Shown here one piece after another: positions 48,915 through 58,927 of a DNA stretch of 64,000 nt (positions within the stretch are counted from its first letter, which is position 1; each line of letters opens with the position of its first letter). The position numbers and the translations under genes are program-made. The stretch is from positions 61,162-125,161 of the forward strand of contig JAEUKE010000142.1 in NCBI GenBank assembly GCA_016794345.1, in the 5' to 3' direction. Origin of the DNA: Myxococcales bacterium (lineage in GTDB: Bacteria; Myxococcota_A; Polyangia; Polyangiales; Polyangiaceae). The notes beneath the pieces are model-generated. The model saw nothing but the letters and a program-made list of their open reading frames with translations. It had not been told where the DNA came from and ran no database searches.

Positions 48915-48981
48915 GGGCCTCCGTACGTGCCGTGCGCGCCGCGCTTCGTCGCGGCCGACCACCGCCGCCCGGAGGCCTCTC

Positions 48982-50298
48982 ATGCGAACGATTCCATGCG
49001 TAGTCCTGCTTTGCCTTTCGTCCTGCGTCTCGCAGGCCGCAGTCTCGGCGCGAGCCGCCGCTGAGTCCGAGCTCGCCGAGCCGATCGTCGTCGATGGCCC
49101 GCCCGAGAGCGGCGCCGTTCAGACCGGTGGATGCGCCGATCTGGCTCGCTCGGTCGCATCGCGCCACCCCGGGTCTCGCGCGGCGACCCAGCGCGGGCGT
49201 GCGTCGCTCGCCCGCTCGCGCGCGAAGGGGTCGTTGCCGCCGCCGCGAGCTGCCTTCGAGGTCTGGGACTTTCCCATCGGCGCGCCGGAGACAGCCGACG
49301 AAGACGGCATGTACATGGTCAGCCTCGGGCAGGAGCTCCCCGCGCCAGGCATGCGGAGCGGCGAGGCCCGCGTGGACGCGGAGGAGGCCCGCGCCGATGC
49401 GGCCGAGGCGCGCGAGCGCGCCCGCATGATCTACGGCGAGGTGGCGCACGCTTGCGTCGACTGGGCCGGCTCCGCGGCGGCGATCGATCACTGGCGTCGC
49501 TACCTCTCGCTCGTCGAGTCCTCGCGCGAGGCGAGCGTCGCCGCGTTCCGAGCCGGCGCCCCGCTCGCCGGCGTCGCTCGCCTGGACGCCGAGCTGGCGA
49601 CCGCGGAGCGCAAGCTCGCCATCGCGGAGGAAGAGACCCGCCAGGCGCGGCGCACCCTCGAAGAGCTGACGCGCGGCCTGGCGAAGTTGCCCACTGAGCC
49701 GCCGGCGCTCTCTGCGCTCTCCACTCCACCGCTCGGCGGTGAGGCGGTAGCGGAGCGCGACGACGTGCGCGCCGCCCGCGGGCGCGTCGAGGGCGCGCTC
49801 GCGCAGTCCGACGTCGCCGAGGCCTCGGCGCTCGAGCCCGAGCTCGAGGTGCGCGCCACGTACATGCAGATGCCGGGCGCGCGCGCAGGCCTCGGCGCGA
49901 TGGTCGGGATGTCGCTGCCGTGGCTGTGGGGCGGCGGCTCGGATGCCCGAGAGGCGGCGGAGCACGACGTGAACGCTGCGCGCTCCGAGCTCGAGAGCGC
50001 GCAGCGAAGGGCGCGCGCCGAGGTCACGCGGGCGGACGGGCAGGCGCGTGTCCTCGGCCGATCGCTCCAGATGCTCACGGAGCGCGAGATTCCGGCTGCG
50101 GAGCGCGCGATGGAAGCACACCACGCGAGCGCGACCGGCGCCCTGTTCGATCTCGCCGAGTGGCTCGAGGCTGCCCTGGCGCTGAGGCAAGCTCGGCTCG
50201 ACGAGGTCGAGACGCGGACGGCGCTCGCCCATGCTCTGGTCGACCTGGCGATAGCGCGCGGGACCCCGACCGCTCGGGAAGGCAGGAGGGCGCCGTGA
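48982..50298 (+). CDS. CusC-like TolC-family outer-membrane factor
   Basis: 438 residues with lipoprotein-like signal (VVLLCLSSCVSQ). The helical tunnel pattern shows in Ala/Arg/Glu-rich heptads (EARADAAEARERARMIYGEV, AERKLAIAEEETRQARRTL). Its stop overlaps the start of the adaptor gene (GTGA), and the RND pump follows. It should be the outer-membrane channel of this copper RND system. It is shorter and more basic than the minus-strand TolC-like protein at 39055. Confidence 0.86.
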   Translation: MRTIPCVVLLCLSSCVSQAAVSARAAAESELAEPIVVDGPPESGAVQTGGCADLARSVASRHPGSRAATQRGRASLARSRAKGSLPPPRAAFEVWDFPIGAPETADEDGMYMVSLGQELPAPGMRSGEARVDAEEARADAAEARERARMIYGEVAHACVDWAGSAAAIDHWRRYLSLVESSREASVAAFRAGAPLAGVARLDAELATAERKLAIAEEETRQARRTLEELTRGLAKLPTEPPALSALSTPPLGGEAVAERDDVRAARGRVEGALAQSDVAEASALEPELEVRATYMQMPGARAGLGAMVGMSLPWLWGGGSDAREAAEHDVNAARSELESAQRRARAEVTRADGQARVLGRSLQMLTEREIPAAERAMEAHHASATGALFDLAEWLEAALALRQARLDEVETRTALAHALVDLAIARGTPTAREGRRAP

Positions 50299-51650
50299 GC
50301 GAGACGGATACGACCCACGAGATCCGCGGGATGCGGGCCATGGCGGTGGTCCGATGGATCATCTTCACCGCAATGGCGCTGGTCGCCGCCGGGACCTGGT
50401 ACGTCTTCGAGCTGCGTGAGGAGCCGGCCGCGCACGGTCCCGACCGGTTCTACTGCCCGATGCATCCGCAGATCCGCTCGCACGATCCGGGCACCTGCCC
50501 GATCTGCTTCATGAAGCTCGAGCCGATCCCGGAGGAGCGCGGCGCGACCGCGCCGCCAGCCGGACCGAGCGCCTCCGCCCCCACCCAGCCCGGCCCCGGT
50601 GAGACTCCGCCGGGGACGCGGCAGGTCATGCTCACGACCGAGCGCCAGCAAACGGTCGGTATCGCGGTCACCGAGGCAGAGGAGCGATCGCTGTCGCGCG
50701 AGCTTCGGTTCTCGGCGGTGGTGGATTCACCCCAGCGCGCCATGAGCGAGGTCCGTGTGCGCACCGACGCATTCGTGGAGCAGGTGAATCCTGCGGAGGC
50801 CGGCCAGACCGTGAAGGCCGGTGAGCCGATGGTCTGGATTCATTCGGCCGATCTCGTCCGCGCTCAGAACGAGCTCCTCCTCGCGGCCGCGTCGCCGATG
50901 GCCCACTCAGCGAGCGATTCGGCCTCACCCTCCGCCGAGTCACCGCTGGTCGAGGCCGCTCGCGACCGGCTCGGGCTCCTGGGCATGCACAAGGTCGACA
51001 TCGACGCGGTCCTGAAGGCCGGCAAGCCGAAGCGGCTCGTCCCGGTGCGTGCGCTCTCGTCCGGTGTCGTGGCGGAGAAGCGAGCCGTCATGGGCTCGGT
51101 CGCCTCGCCGCAGGACCTGCTCTTCCGGATCGTCGATCTGGAGAAGACCTGGGTCGTCGCCACGGTCCCGAACGAGGAGCTCGCGCTGGTTCGGGGCGGG
51201 CTCGCCGGCGTCTTCCAGACCCAATCGGGCGCGGGCAAGCTCGAGGTGGAGGCGTCGGTGGTGGAGCCCGCCGTCGCGGCAGAGACGCGCACCGCGCGCG
51301 TCCGCTTCCTCGCGAAGAAGGGCGAGGCGCTCCCGCTCCCGGGCGAGATCGGCACCGTCGTCGTGAGCCTGCCGGAAGCGCCCTACGTGGTGGTGCCGCG
51401 GGACGCGGTGATCGACACCGGGGAGGCACGTTATGTGTTCATCGAGGTCTCGCCCGGCGTGTTCGAGCCACGCACCGTGCGGACGGGCGCGCTCCTCGGC
51501 GAGCAGCGCGCGATCGAGGCCGGTGTGAAGAAAGGCGAGCGCGTCGTCGCGCGCGGAGCCTTCGTGCTCGACTCCGAGAGCCGCCTGCAAGCCGCGCTCG
51601 CGCCGGCCGCCGCGCCCTCGGCCAGCGCCTCCCATACGGGGCACCCGTGA
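50295..51650 (+). CDS. CusB-like periplasmic adaptor with HMBD
   Basis: 451 residues from a GTG overlapping the CusC stop (GTGA), with GGAGGG upstream. One membrane helix (about 20-38), then a heavy-metal-binding domain YCPMHPQIRSHDPGTCPICF (51-70), then the adaptor barrel-lipoyl-barrel region (LRFSAVVDSPQRAMSEVRVR, AGQTVKAGEPMVWIHSADLV, AVMGSVASPQDLLFRIVDL, VPNEELALVRGGLAGVF) and C-terminal domain VARGAFVLDSESRLQAAL. It joins CusA to the outer-membrane factor and may hand on copper via the HMBD. Confidence 0.91.
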   Translation: MSETDTTHEIRGMRAMAVVRWIIFTAMALVAAGTWYVFELREEPAAHGPDRFYCPMHPQIRSHDPGTCPICFMKLEPIPEERGATAPPAGPSASAPTQPGPGETPPGTRQVMLTTERQQTVGIAVTEAEERSLSRELRFSAVVDSPQRAMSEVRVRTDAFVEQVNPAEAGQTVKAGEPMVWIHSADLVRAQNELLLAAASPMAHSASDSASPSAESPLVEAARDRLGLLGMHKVDIDAVLKAGKPKRLVPVRALSSGVVAEKRAVMGSVASPQDLLFRIVDLEKTWVVATVPNEELALVRGGLAGVFQTQSGAGKLEVEASVVEPAVAAETRTARVRFLAKKGEALPLPGEIGTVVVSLPEAPYVVVPRDAVIDTGEARYVFIEVSPGVFEPRTVRTGALLGEQRAIEAGVKKGERVVARGAFVLDSESRLQAALAPAAAPSASASHTGHP

Positions 51651-54600
51651 TCGGGAAGATCATCGAGCTGTCGGCGCGGTTTCGCGTCTTCGTGCTGGTC
51701 GTCGGGCTCGCGCTCGGTATCGGCGGCGTCGCTGCGATGCGCGCGGTCGAGCTCGACGCCATCCCCGACCTCTCGGACCCGCAGGTCATCGTCTTCACCG
51801 AATGGATGGGACGGTCACCCACGCTGGTCGAGGACCAGGTCACCTATCCGCTGGTCGCGTCGCTCCTCAATGCGCCTCACGTGGTGGAGGTGCGCGGTCA
51901 GAGCATGTTCGGGATGAGCTTCGTCTACGTCGTGTTCGACGAAGGGACGGACGTGTATTGGGCGCGCTCGCGGGTCCTCGAGTACCTCGACTCGGCGCAG
52001 GCGAAGCTCCCGCCCGACGCGCGCACACGGATCGGCCCCGACGCCAGCGGGATCGGCTGGGTCTACCAATATGGTGTCCTCGACACCACCGCCACACGCG
52101 ACAGCGGCGCGCTTCGGACCCTGCACGATACGTCGATCCGTTTCGCGCTCGCCAGCGTCCCCGGCGTGGCGGAGGTGGCGACCGTCGGCGGCTTCGAGCC
52201 GCAGTATCAGATCACCCTCGACCCTGCCCGGCTTCGCCAGTACGGGCTCACCTTCCAGGAGGTCGCCGACGCCGTCCGCAAGGCGAACGGGGAGGTGGGC
52301 GGACGCCTGCTCGAGATGAGCGAGCGCGAGTACTTCGTTCGCGGGCGTGGCTACGTCGGCTCGGCGTCGGATCTCGAGTCCGCCGTGCTCCGCACCGGCC
52401 CGGGTGGAGCGCCCGTGACGATTCGCGACGTGGGCAGCGTGCGGATGGGCGGCGACATTCGCCGCGGCGCGGCCGACTGGAACGGCGAGGGGGAGGTGGT
52501 CTCCGGTATCGTCGTGATCCGTTACGGCGAAAACGCGCTGGACGTCATCCGCCGCGTGGAGGCTCGCATCGCGGAGCTCTCCCCGTCGCTCCCCCGCGGG
52601 GTCGAGATCCGGCCGGTCTACAACCGAGCTTCGCTCATCGAGCGCGCCATCGACACGCTGAAGGGCACCCTCGTCGAGGAGATGATCGTCGTCGCGCTCG
52701 TCATCTTCCTCTTCCTGCTGCACTTCCGCTCCGCCCTCCTGCCGATCATCGCGCTCCCGCTCGCGGTGGCCATCGCGTTCATCCCCATGTGGCTGTTCGG
52801 CATGCCGGCCACGATCATGTCGCTCGGCGGCATCGCGATCGCCATCGGCGCGACGGTGGACGCCGAGATCGTGATGGTCGAGGCCGCGCACAAGAAGCTC
52901 GAGAACGCTCCGCCCGACCTCTCGCGCGCGGAGCGCAACAAGCTCCTCGCCGAGGCCGCTCGCGAGGTCACTCCAGCGATCTTCTTCTCCCTCCTCATCA
53001 TCGCGATCTCGTTCATTCCGGTCTTTGGCCTCACGGGCCAGGCCGGACGCCTCTTCCGGCCCCTCGCCTTCACCAAGACGGCGGTGATGCTCTCGGCGGC
53101 GCTGCTCTCGATCACGGTGGCGCCCGCGCTCCGCGAGATCCTCCTGCGAGGCAAGATCCACAGCGAAGCGAAGCACCCCGTGTCGCGCGTCATTCGGCGG
53201 TTCTACGAGCCCTTCGTGCATGTCGCGCTGAAGAGCCCGCGGACGACCGTGCTCATCGGGCTCTTCGCCGTCCTCTCCGCGATCCCGCTCGTGCCCCGCC
53301 TGGGCAGCGAGTTCATGCCGCCGCTGGACGAAGGTGATCTGCTCTACATGCCGACGACCTTTCCCGGCATCTCGATCGAGGAGGCTCGGCGGCAGATGCA
53401 GGTCCAGGACGCCGCCTTGAAGGAGTTTCCCGAGGTGGAGAACGTGCTCGGCAAAGTGGGCCGGGCGGACTCCCCGACCGATCCGGCGCCGCTCTCGATG
53501 GCCGAGACCGTGGTCCAGCTGAAGCCACGAAGCGAATGGCGGACCAAGTACGTGCGGCGCTTCTATCACGGCTGGGCGCCGGTCTGGTCTCGGCCGCTCT
53601 TGACGAAGCTCTGGCCGGAGTTTCGGACCCTCTCGCGCGAAGAGCTGGTCGAGGACATGAACGCGCGACTCCGATTCGCCGGCTGGACGAACGCGTTCAC
53701 CCAGCCGATTCGCAACCGCGTCGACATGCTCACCACCGGCATTCGCACCGCGGTCGGCATCAAGGTGTATGGCCACGACCTCGGCGCGATCGAGCGATCG
53801 GGCGTCCAGATCGAGCGCGTGGTCAACGGCGTGCCCGGCACGCGCAGCGTCCTCTTCGAGCGCCAGCAAGGTGGCACCTACCTGGACATCCTCCCGGACC
53901 GCGTCGCGTTGGCACGTTACGGCCTCACCGTCGCGGACATCCAGGACGTGGTCGACGGCGCCATCGGTGGCGCCCCCATCACGACGACCGTGGACGGGCG
54001 CGCGCGGTATGGCATCAACGTCCGGTACGCCGAGGACTTTCGTTCCAGCGCCGAATCCGTGGCGGAGGTCCTCGTCCCGATCCCGGGCGCGGGAGACCCG
54101 GCACAAGCGAGGCACGTGCGCCTGGCGGACGTCGCCTCGGTCCGCGTCGTCTCGGGGCCGCCGATGATCCGGGACGAGTCCGGGCTGCTCGTCGGGTACG
54201 TCTACGTGGACGTCGCGTCGGACCGCGATATCGGCAGCTACGTCGAAGACGCCCGTCGCGCCGTCGACGCTGCGGTTGCAGCCGGCACGGTCCAGCTCCC
54301 GGAAGGGGGGCGCGTCCGCTGGACCGGCCAGTACGAGCTCCTGCAGGAGATGGAAGAGCGGATGAAGCTGCTCGTTCCCTTGGCGCTCCTCTCGATCGTC
54401 CTGCTCCTCTACTTCCAGTTCCGGAATTTCACCGAGGTCCTCATCGTCGTGCTCTCGGTACCGTTTGCGCTGGTCGGGAGCGTCTGGGCGCTGTTCCTCC
54501 TCGGCTACAATCTCTCCACCGCCGTCTGGGTGGGTGTCATCGCGCTGGTTGGGCTCGCCGCGCAGACCGGCGTCGTGATGATCGTCTACATCGATCACGC

Positions 54601-55132
54601 GTACGAGCGCCGCCTCGCTGCGGGGAAGATCAACTCGCTCGACGACATCGTCGACGCCCACGCAGAGGGGACCATCCAGCGTGTTCGGCCGAAGCTCATG
54701 ACGGTCGGTACGATGTTGATCGGTCTGGTCCCCCTGCTCTGGGCGGAGGGGTCGGGCGCCGACGTCATGAAGCGCATCGCCGCCCCGATGGTCGGCGGGC
54801 TCTTCACCAGCGCGTTCCTCACGCTGGAGATCGTCCCGGTCATCTACACCTACTGGCGCTACGAGCAGCTCGTCCTGCGGCGCGTCGAGGCGCGCTCGGC
54901 GGAGCTCTTCGCTGCGCTCCTCCGGTTCATCGGTATCATCCGCGCGAGCGCGGCGCTCTCCGGCGCCTCGGTGATCGCGCTCGTCTACGTGCAGGGATGG
55001 CGACCGGTCCTCTATGCGGGGGTTTTGAGCGGCGCGGTCGGCTTCGTCGGCGGTCTGGCAGCTTATCTGTGGGCGCGTTCGCGCGCGGTCCGGGAGACCG
55101 TACAATCGACGACAGGAGAGAGTCATGCGTGA
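51647..55132 (+). CDS. Copper/silver RND efflux pump, CusA-like
   Basis: 1161 residues of the heavy-metal-efflux RND type, started at a GTG overlapping the adaptor stop. N-terminal IIELSARFRVFVLVVGLALG and TEWMGRSPTLVEDQVTYPLV, SMFGMSFVYVVFDEGTDVYW, then FFSLLIIAISFIPVFGLTGQ and VGVIALVGLAAQTGVVMIVY are hallmarks of this family. Where CusA would end (after the twelfth helix), this protein runs on for about 85 residues with two more hydrophobic segments (SAALSGASVIALVYVQG, LYAGVLSGAVGFVGGLAAYL). Its 3' end overlaps the cupredoxin gene by 8 bases. Confidence 0.93.
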   Translation: MIGKIIELSARFRVFVLVVGLALGIGGVAAMRAVELDAIPDLSDPQVIVFTEWMGRSPTLVEDQVTYPLVASLLNAPHVVEVRGQSMFGMSFVYVVFDEGTDVYWARSRVLEYLDSAQAKLPPDARTRIGPDASGIGWVYQYGVLDTTATRDSGALRTLHDTSIRFALASVPGVAEVATVGGFEPQYQITLDPARLRQYGLTFQEVADAVRKANGEVGGRLLEMSEREYFVRGRGYVGSASDLESAVLRTGPGGAPVTIRDVGSVRMGGDIRRGAADWNGEGEVVSGIVVIRYGENALDVIRRVEARIAELSPSLPRGVEIRPVYNRASLIERAIDTLKGTLVEEMIVVALVIFLFLLHFRSALLPIIALPLAVAIAFIPMWLFGMPATIMSLGGIAIAIGATVDAEIVMVEAAHKKLENAPPDLSRAERNKLLAEAAREVTPAIFFSLLIIAISFIPVFGLTGQAGRLFRPLAFTKTAVMLSAALLSITVAPALREILLRGKIHSEAKHPVSRVIRRFYEPFVHVALKSPRTTVLIGLFAVLSAIPLVPRLGSEFMPPLDEGDLLYMPTTFPGISIEEARRQMQVQDAALKEFPEVENVLGKVGRADSPTDPAPLSMAETVVQLKPRSEWRTKYVRRFYHGWAPVWSRPLLTKLWPEFRTLSREELVEDMNARLRFAGWTNAFTQPIRNRVDMLTTGIRTAVGIKVYGHDLGAIERSGVQIERVVNGVPGTRSVLFERQQGGTYLDILPDRVALARYGLTVADIQDVVDGAIGGAPITTTVDGRARYGINVRYAEDFRSSAESVAEVLVPIPGAGDPAQARHVRLADVASVRVVSGPPMIRDESGLLVGYVYVDVASDRDIGSYVEDARRAVDAAVAAGTVQLPEGGRVRWTGQYELLQEMEERMKLLVPLALLSIVLLLYFQFRNFTEVLIVVLSVPFALVGSVWALFLLGYNLSTAVWVGVIALVGLAAQTGVVMIVYIDHAYERRLAAGKINSLDDIVDAHAEGTIQRVRPKLMTVGTMLIGLVPLLWAEGSGADVMKRIAAPMVGGLFTSAFLTLEIVPVIYTYWRYEQLVLRRVEARSAELFAALLRFIGIIRASAALSGASVIALVYVQGWRPVLYAGVLSGAVGFVGGLAAYLWARSRAVRETVQSTTGESHA

Positions 55133-55472
55133 GCTGTTCATCCCCGCGGTCCTGTGGGTCTCGGTGCTCGGGTGCGGCAGCGAGACGGCCGCCCAGCCCG
55201 CCGACGGCCGGCCCGTCATCGCCATCACGGTGGACCAGACTGGGTACACCCCCGCCGAGGTGACGGCGAAGGGCGGTGAGCCCGTTCGCCTCGTCTTCAC
55301 CCGCACCTCGGACGACGGCTGCGGCCAGCAGCTCGTCTTCAAGGACCAGAAGATCCGCAAGGACCTGCCGCTGCAATCGCCCGTTGCGGTCGACATCACC
55401 ATGCCAGCTTCGGGCAAGGTGACGTTCTCCTGCGGAATGGACATGTACCGCGGCGCGGTGGTGATCGAATAG
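55125..55472 (+). CDS. Cupredoxin-like lipoprotein
   Basis: 115 residues with a short lipoprotein signal (IPAVLWVSVLGCGSE). The mature domain is cupredoxin-like: VIAITVDQTGYTPAEVTAKGGEPVRLVF, then DDGCGQQLVFKDQKI, then VTFSCGMDMYRGAVVIE, supplying Cys and Met ligands but no obvious second His, so it may bind copper in an atypical site. It overlaps the end of the CusA gene and closes the operon, suggesting delivery or capture of Cu for the pump. Confidence 0.82.
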   Translation: MRELFIPAVLWVSVLGCGSETAAQPADGRPVIAITVDQTGYTPAEVTAKGGEPVRLVFTRTSDDGCGQQLVFKDQKIRKDLPLQSPVAVDITMPASGKVTFSCGMDMYRGAVVIE

Positions 55473-55500
55473 CTGGTATGCTTCGAACCTGGAGGCTCGC

Positions 55501-57834
55501 ATGTCCATTCTTCGGCTTGGCTTGCTCGTCGCGGCGCTGACCTCTGTCGCAGCGTGCTCCTCGTGCGAGGACGGCGGTGGGACCGGCGGCGCGGGGGCCG
55601 GTCACTCGACTGGCGGAGACGGCATCGGCGGAAAGGGGCCGGCGTGCACCGACTGCACTCCGGCGGGCGACATGGTGTTCCGATTGCCTTCCCCTGATGG
55701 TGCCGTCCTCTGGACCGCACCGACGATGGACAAGATCCTCCGCGAGGCGGAGCCGCCCTCCCTCGAGGGCGCGAACATCCAGATCTACGCAGCCAAGAAC
55801 GAGTTCGAGCCCTTCCAGATCGCCGTCCGGGCCGACGCCGGCTCGAGCGCGACCTTGAGCCTGAGCCCGTTCACCGGTCCCTCCGCGATCCCGCGCGTGG
55901 AGATCACACGGGTCGACTACGTCAGCATCGCGGAGCCATCGGACTCTGCGTCCATCCCGAGCGGCCGCATCCCGGATGCGCTCGTTCCGACGAGCTTCGG
56001 CGCGAGCGAGCCTCTGCCGGCGAGCGAGAATCAGCCATTCTGGGTCACGGTCTACGTGCCGCCGGACGCCGCGGCGGGTGACTACACGGCGACGCTCACG
56101 GTCTCCGTCGGCGGGAGCACGGTCGACGTGCCCGTCTCGCTCCACGTCTTCGACTTCGCGCTCCCGTCCGACATCGGCTTCGACGGCAACTGGAACGCCA
56201 GCATCGCCGATCTCGGGGGCTCGGAGAGCCTCGAGAAGGTCCAGGCAATCAAGGACTTCTTCTTCGAGCACAGGCTGGTGCCCTCCTCCGTCGCGTGGCC
56301 TGCCGGGCTCAACTACAATGGTGGCATCGCGTACGACTGCGCCTCCGGCACGTTCATCGAGGAGCAGAACGCCTACGACTTCTCCCAGCTCGGGCCGAAG
56401 TACATCGACGGCGCAGGGTGGAACGGCGTCGGCTTCCCCAGCTTCCAGATCATGCAGTTCGTCGACAACTCGACGCCGCGTCCGCAGACGTTCTGCGGGG
56501 TCGACCGAGGCGGCGACCACTACGGGACATCCGCCTACAATGCCGAGTGGTCGAAGCTCCTCACGGCGATCGACACGTACCTCGCCGCGCACGGCTGGGC
56601 CGACAAGGGCTATTACTACGTACAGAACGAGCCTCAGGGGCCGGCGGACTACGATCTGGCCGCGTTCCTCGCTGCGTTGACGAAGAGCGCGGCGCCTGGT
56701 CTGCGCATCGCGATCAGCGAGGAGCCGAAGCCTGAGATCGTCGAGAACGCCATGGCGGGCGGCGCGAGCTACGATCTGTGGTGGGCCAACCTCTCCGAGT
56801 TCTCGCCGGACTACGCCGCCGCGAGGCAGGGCCTCGGCGAGGAGGTGTGGTGGTATTTCCTCTATGGCGATCTCCCACCGCACTTCAACCCGATCACGAT
56901 CGACCACCCGGGGCTCGAGTCTCGCATCGGCCACTGGGCGGCGTGGAAGTACCGCATCCGTGGCTTTGCCTACTACTCGGTCACCGGATGGGGCAGCGAC
57001 CCCTATTCGAACCCGAAGCCGATGGGGACGAATCAGAACGGAGACGGCTTCCTCCTCTATCCTCCGCAGAATGGTCGCATCGTCGACAGCATCCGCTTCG
57101 CGCTGCTGCGTGAGGGCCAAGAGGACTACGAGTACCTCCGCTTGGCCGCCGGGGCGATTCCCACCACGCCCGGAAGCGAAGTCGGATGCGACGCCTCGGT
57201 TGCGAGCGCCGTGTCTTCCGTCACGTCGTTCACGCGTGACGCTTCGGCGCTCCAGCACTTGCGCAACGAGCTCGGCGCCTATCTCGGTGGCGAACGCAAC
57301 GGCTGCCCCGTCCTCGACTCGAAGCCGCCCGGCGCCCACCCTCGTGCGGCCTACTACATCAATTTCCAAGATCCTGCGGGGGAGCCGAGCGCCTCGCCGC
57401 TCTCGGTGAACGGCCAGGACTGGCTCAAGATCGGCTGGGATGGATACGACGCTGCCGCCGGGTATGGCTGGTCCGGGCCGCACATCGGCGACCCGTCGAT
57501 CATGCTCTACGCGTACGCCGACGCGCCGGTCGACGAGCTGCAGAGGAGCATCATCTACAACGACTACGGCCGCACCGACACGTTCAACTGGGACATCGAG
57601 AACGGTCGCTACGCCGTCACCGTGTCCATCGGCTGGTACGACAGGACGTACTCGATGCAGCGCGTGGTCGTCGAAGGTCAGGTGCTCTACGACGACGTGG
57701 AGACGAGCCCTGCGACGCCTTACCTCGTCGAGAGCCTGACGATCGATGTAGCAGACGGAAACGTCACCCTCGAGGTGGGCCAGGACAACGAGTACACGAT
57801 GCTCAACTGGCTCAGCATCGTGCCGGTGGACTGA
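55501..57834 (+). CDS. DUF4091-type glycoside-hydrolase-like lipoprotein
   Basis: 777 residues. Lipoprotein signal (LLVAALTSVAACSS), Gly-rich tether, an N-terminal beta-sandwich (about 65-220), then a TIM-barrel-like region with WVTVYVPPDAAAGDYTATLTV, YYYVQNEPQGPADYD, LWWANLSEF and the DUF4091 hallmark RFALLREGQEDYEYLRL. The last 160 residues look like a malectin-type or carbohydrate-binding module (WLKIGWDGYDAAAGYGW). It is likely a surface glycosidase or glycan-binding protein. The gene follows the copper operon by 28 bases but is functionally distinct. Confidence 0.85.
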   Translation: MSILRLGLLVAALTSVAACSSCEDGGGTGGAGAGHSTGGDGIGGKGPACTDCTPAGDMVFRLPSPDGAVLWTAPTMDKILREAEPPSLEGANIQIYAAKNEFEPFQIAVRADAGSSATLSLSPFTGPSAIPRVEITRVDYVSIAEPSDSASIPSGRIPDALVPTSFGASEPLPASENQPFWVTVYVPPDAAAGDYTATLTVSVGGSTVDVPVSLHVFDFALPSDIGFDGNWNASIADLGGSESLEKVQAIKDFFFEHRLVPSSVAWPAGLNYNGGIAYDCASGTFIEEQNAYDFSQLGPKYIDGAGWNGVGFPSFQIMQFVDNSTPRPQTFCGVDRGGDHYGTSAYNAEWSKLLTAIDTYLAAHGWADKGYYYVQNEPQGPADYDLAAFLAALTKSAAPGLRIAISEEPKPEIVENAMAGGASYDLWWANLSEFSPDYAAARQGLGEEVWWYFLYGDLPPHFNPITIDHPGLESRIGHWAAWKYRIRGFAYYSVTGWGSDPYSNPKPMGTNQNGDGFLLYPPQNGRIVDSIRFALLREGQEDYEYLRLAAGAIPTTPGSEVGCDASVASAVSSVTSFTRDASALQHLRNELGAYLGGERNGCPVLDSKPPGAHPRAAYYINFQDPAGEPSASPLSVNGQDWLKIGWDGYDAAAGYGWSGPHIGDPSIMLYAYADAPVDELQRSIIYNDYGRTDTFNWDIENGRYAVTVSIGWYDRTYSMQRVVVEGQVLYDDVETSPATPYLVESLTIDVADGNVTLEVGQDNEYTMLNWLSIVPVD

Positions 57835-57938
57835 CCGTTGATGCCACCGGCGGCAGACGAAAAGACGCTCGCGCAGATCGAACCAAGCATCGGAAGGCGA
57901 GCGTGCGCGGCCCCGAAGAGGGTAAGGTGTGACGCCAG

Positions 57939-58877
57939 ATGACGTCACGCAGCCAATACGCGGCCGCCCTGGAAGGCCGCGGGCTCTCGTCGGCCGACGC
58001 GAGGACGCTGGCTGACGCCGCGTTCCGGCTCGTGGATGCCAAGTCGGGGGCGCCGCTCTTGGAGGGGCTCGCCGCTCGGCTCCCGGAGGCCGACTGGGCC
58101 GCGCTCCTCGGCGTGGTCGTGGAGGCGCAGGCGCGCGGGCCCGAAGGGCCGCGCGCCCCGGCCTGGCGGCGCCTCAACGTCGCGGGCTGCCCGATCGACA
58201 ACATCCACCGCACGTTGTGGCACGCGTTCCAGGACCCCGCCGCCGACATCCAGGACTGGGCTTGGTTGCCGATCGACGCCGCAATGGTGAACATCGAGCG
58301 CTACGTGGAGCTCGAGTTTCCGCGCGTCGGCTCGATGCGCTTCGGTGTGGGGCTCGGATGCGAGGCGCTCCTCTCCAATGCGACAGCCGGCTTTCGCGAG
58401 CTCGTCCGGCTCGGCGCATCCTCCATCCTTCTCGGGCAGACCATCAACCTGTGCCGCCACGTGCTCTCGCCCGCGCTGCGCGCTCGCCTCGACGCGGGCG
58501 CGGGCCTGCGCGCCCCCGTGATGGAGACGATCGACAAGGAGCCATGGCAGGACGAGCTGTTGGACCTGGGCGACGTCGATGAGCTCGTCCTGCAGCGCTG
58601 GCTCGATTCCCTGGCGCAAATGATCGAGACCGGCGCCGCCGTCCACGACCGAAGCGCGGATCGCTTCGTGTCCGCCGACGAGCCCCTCACCCCGCGCCGC
58701 ATCCGGCCTCGCCCCGCACCACAGCCGCCCGCCCCGCGCCCTGCCCACCTGGCCGGGCTCCTCGCCGGCATGCAGGCGCAGCTCGAGCCGTGGCAGCAAG
58801 AGGTGAAGCTGGGCTCGATCGACGTTCTCGACCCGCTCGAGTGGCTGACCGGGCTTGCGGATAACCTGGGATTGTGA
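57939..58877 (+). CDS. Hypothetical protein
   Basis: 312 residues, helical and Trp-rich in the middle (DNIHRTLWHAFQDPAADIQDWAWLPID), with a Pro/Arg-rich linker near 235-255 (RRIRPRPAPQPPAPRPAHL) and a helical C-terminus. No signal, membrane helix or recognised family. The gap of about 100 bases before it has no obvious promoter or terminator. Confidence 0.72.
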   Translation: MTSRSQYAAALEGRGLSSADARTLADAAFRLVDAKSGAPLLEGLAARLPEADWAALLGVVVEAQARGPEGPRAPAWRRLNVAGCPIDNIHRTLWHAFQDPAADIQDWAWLPIDAAMVNIERYVELEFPRVGSMRFGVGLGCEALLSNATAGFRELVRLGASSILLGQTINLCRHVLSPALRARLDAGAGLRAPVMETIDKEPWQDELLDLGDVDELVLQRWLDSLAQMIETGAAVHDRSADRFVSADEPLTPRRIRPRPAPQPPAPRPAHLAGLLAGMQAQLEPWQQEVKLGSIDVLDPLEWLTGLADNLGL

Positions 58878-58927
58878 CCCTCCAGCGCTGCTGCCGGGGC
58901 TGAGGTTGACGTGATCCGATTGCCCGG

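Noticed and set aside
51815..55720. Very long open frame (about 1300 codons) on the minus strand opposite the CusA-like gene
   Set aside because: High-GC sequence gives long antisense frames; the product is Arg/His/Asp-rich with no domain or start signal, and the plus-strand frame has clear family motifs.
55396..57948. Long minus-strand frame opposite the DUF4091 lipoprotein
   Set aside because: Compositionally biased antisense of a gene with clear motifs.
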